This document shows positions 62,614-64,000 of a DNA stretch of 64,000 nucleotides, piece after piece. The notes under the pieces were generated by a model. That model did not search any database. It was not told where the DNA came from and worked only from the letters and a program-made list of their open reading frames with translations. The first letter of the stretch is position 1. The number at the start of each line of letters is the position of its first letter. This DNA is from Rotaria sp. Silwood1 (lineage: Eukaryota; Rotifera; Eurotatoria; Philodinida; Philodinidae), in contig CAJNOP010000038.1 in NCBI GenBank assembly GCA_905250075.1, forward strand, positions 832,252-896,251, written 5' to 3'. Position numbers and translations under genes: made by a program.

Positions 62614-63720
62614 ATGATAAAACATCTTCGTTTCTATCAAATACCATGGTCTCATTACTGTGATAAAGTTCGTTGGGCATTAGATTTGAAAGAACTTCCC
62701 TACGATATAATCAATTTTAATCCATATGGAAAAACGAAAGGTTTAGAACGAGCACCTAAGACAATACGTAAACTAATGCCAATTCTTGAAGATCCCAATA
62801 ATGATGGTAATCCATTTCAATGTGATTCAACACCAATTTTACTTTATTTGCATACACGATATCCTAATTCATCAATATCACTCTTTCCATCTTCATCATC
62901 TGATGAAAAACAACAAATAATTGATACATGTTTACGTTTTGATTCTGAATTAGGTCTTTATACACGTCGTATTGCATATGTTCAAATACTCAATGAAAAA
63001 TCAAGTGCATTATCAATTTTACTCGGTGAAAAATTTTCATGGGCATATAATCCAGATGATATTCGTTCACGTTTGGTTAGTTCATTTGTTGCTTGTTTTA
63101 TGATTGCTCGATTTCGACTTCATCGTATACGTGAAGAACAACTAAGAGAAAAAACAGAACAGATTCTTTTAGATGTTGCAGAACGTTTACATACACATGA
63201 TTATCTTGTTGGTGAACAATTTTCAGCAGCTGATCTAACATTTTGTTCACTTGTTAAACCACTACGACGAGTACCCTGTTTCTTTGATGATAATCGTTTT
63301 CGAATTATTTTCGATTATCATGAACGAATTCGACGAAAATACGATCCAAAATATCCAAATATTGATAATTTTGTTGAAAAAATAGTAGATAAACATCGTT
63401 TACAAATACAAAATAGTGAAAAAAGTTTAATTACTCATATAAAGACATTTATTTATCGAATCAATTTTGTACAACGATTTTTTATTGCATTCATGACTAT
63501 GATGGTGAAAAATATTTACGGACCAGTAACTGACAATGAAGAAGTACCTCAATTCAATAGAGTATCATCACAAGGTAATCAAGAAAAAGAAGCATTTAAT
63601 GATCAACGACGGATAAATTTCAAATCAAAATGGTTAATGAGTAAATTCTTCTTTAGATATCATTGTCATCTATTTTTTACTATTCCAAATCAAGCAGCCT
63701 ATTTAAATACAAAAAAATAG
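62614..63720 (+). CDS. Glutathione S-transferase-like protein, extended
   Basis: Single exon of about 368 residues from the ATG at 62614; an upstream in-frame ATG at 62578 lies inside a T-run and was rejected. The N-terminal 85 residues form a GST-type thioredoxin fold: LRFYQIPWSHYCDKVRWALDL with a possible active-site Ser/Tyr-Cys region, KLMPILED (the cis-Pro position), and CDSTPILLYLHTRYP (the Glu/Asp-Ser motif that holds glutathione). The C-terminal helical GST domain spans roughly 100-235, with HDYLVGEQFSAADLTFCSL as its N-capping box. After that comes about 130 residues not seen in ordinary 200-240 residue GSTs, including a hydrophobic segment (FVQRFFIAFMTMMV) that could be a membrane helix. 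Substrate class unknown; metaxin/GDAP1-like relatives also carry C-terminal helices. Confidence 0.8.
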   Translation: MIKHLRFYQIPWSHYCDKVRWALDLKELPYDIINFNPYGKTKGLERAPKTIRKLMPILEDPNNDGNPFQCDSTPILLYLHTRYPNSSISLFPSSSSDEKQQIIDTCLRFDSELGLYTRRIAYVQILNEKSSALSILLGEKFSWAYNPDDIRSRLVSSFVACFMIARFRLHRIREEQLREKTEQILLDVAERLHTHDYLVGEQFSAADLTFCSLVKPLRRVPCFFDDNRFRIIFDYHERIRRKYDPKYPNIDNFVEKIVDKHRLQIQNSEKSLITHIKTFIYRINFVQRFFIAFMTMMVKNIYGPVTDNEEVPQFNRVSSQGNQEKEAFNDQRRINFKSKWLMSKFFFRYHCHLFFTIPNQAAYLNTKK

Positions 63721-64000
63721 TCATCATTATTATACGACATATTTCAAAGTTCTTTTCTTCTTGTATCTTTATATTTTCTTTCTTTTTGTTTTTGTAATTG
63801 AACTGTTATTGACGATCGCTAGTAGTAAAACAATAGTGATATTATAAATTTAATTTCTGTTCATATAGGAAAAAATAAATATTCGATGAATTTTTGACAT
63901 TTGATTTACATCACATTCTTTTGACATATAAAACATCAATACTTAAAACATTTTTCATAGTTCTCAATACAAACTATTGTTGCAGTCTTTTAAAAGGGTC
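63721..64000. other. 3' flank
   Basis: AT-rich downstream sequence with an AATAAA at about 63875, a likely polyadenylation signal for the GST-like gene. Nothing else was recognised before the window ends. Confidence 0.4.

Overview
The window is eukaryotic, AT-rich nuclear DNA. It has many small introns of about 45-70 bp (GT...AG, often with T-rich acceptors), a few introns of 0.3-1.2 kb, and loosely packed genes on both strands. Its gene families fit a bdelloid rotifer (Adineta, Rotaria or a relative): divergent F-box proteins, an ADP-ribosyltransferase fused to TPRs, an ARM-TIR-SAM protein, a RING-vWA protein and a caspase-like fusion. This assignment is inferred from gene content and style; no marker gene fixes the genus.

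Layout. 0.5-3.0 kb: F-box protein (+). 4.8-6.2: phospholipid scramblase (-), rebuilt from eight short exons. 7.9-13.8: two core genes in tandem (+), translation factor eIF3c and mitochondrial ribosomal protein mS27 (MRPS27). 17.2-19.5: FEM1-type ankyrin substrate receptor (-). 20.8-22.5: a second F-box gene (-), broken by one in-frame TGA. 26.6-28.1: scattered decayed coding pieces (nucleotidyltransferase-like, then phosphotransferase-like). 30.5-33.3: caspase-like domain fused to a large C-terminal region (+). 36.1-39.8: RING-vWA protein (-), whose first intron is almost filled by a foldback transposon-like repeat. 42.4-46.9: ankyrin-macro-macro-PARP protein (+). 49.1-52.5: ADP-ribosyltransferase-TPR protein (-). 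55.7-59.2: ARM-TIR-SAM protein (+). 60.2-62.2: WAVE/SCAR actin regulator (-). 62.6-63.7: glutathione-transferase-like protein (+).

How the genes may relate. The left third and the right end hold ordinary housekeeping and cell-biology genes. The 30-59 kb stretch is different. Four of its five genes carry domains tied to NAD+/ADP-ribose chemistry or cell-death and innate-immune signalling: caspase plus a possibly macrodomain-like region, PARP with macrodomains, arginine-type ADP-ribosyltransferase, and TIR. The fifth is a RING ubiquitin-ligase-like protein. This is the most interesting feature of the window. The neighbourhood is seen in the sequence; joint function is inference.

Exon joins were made by reading splice sites and phases by eye. 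All rebuilt genes keep one open frame across every junction, and the scramblase, eIF3c, mS27, FEM1 and WAVE joins also restore known family sequence.
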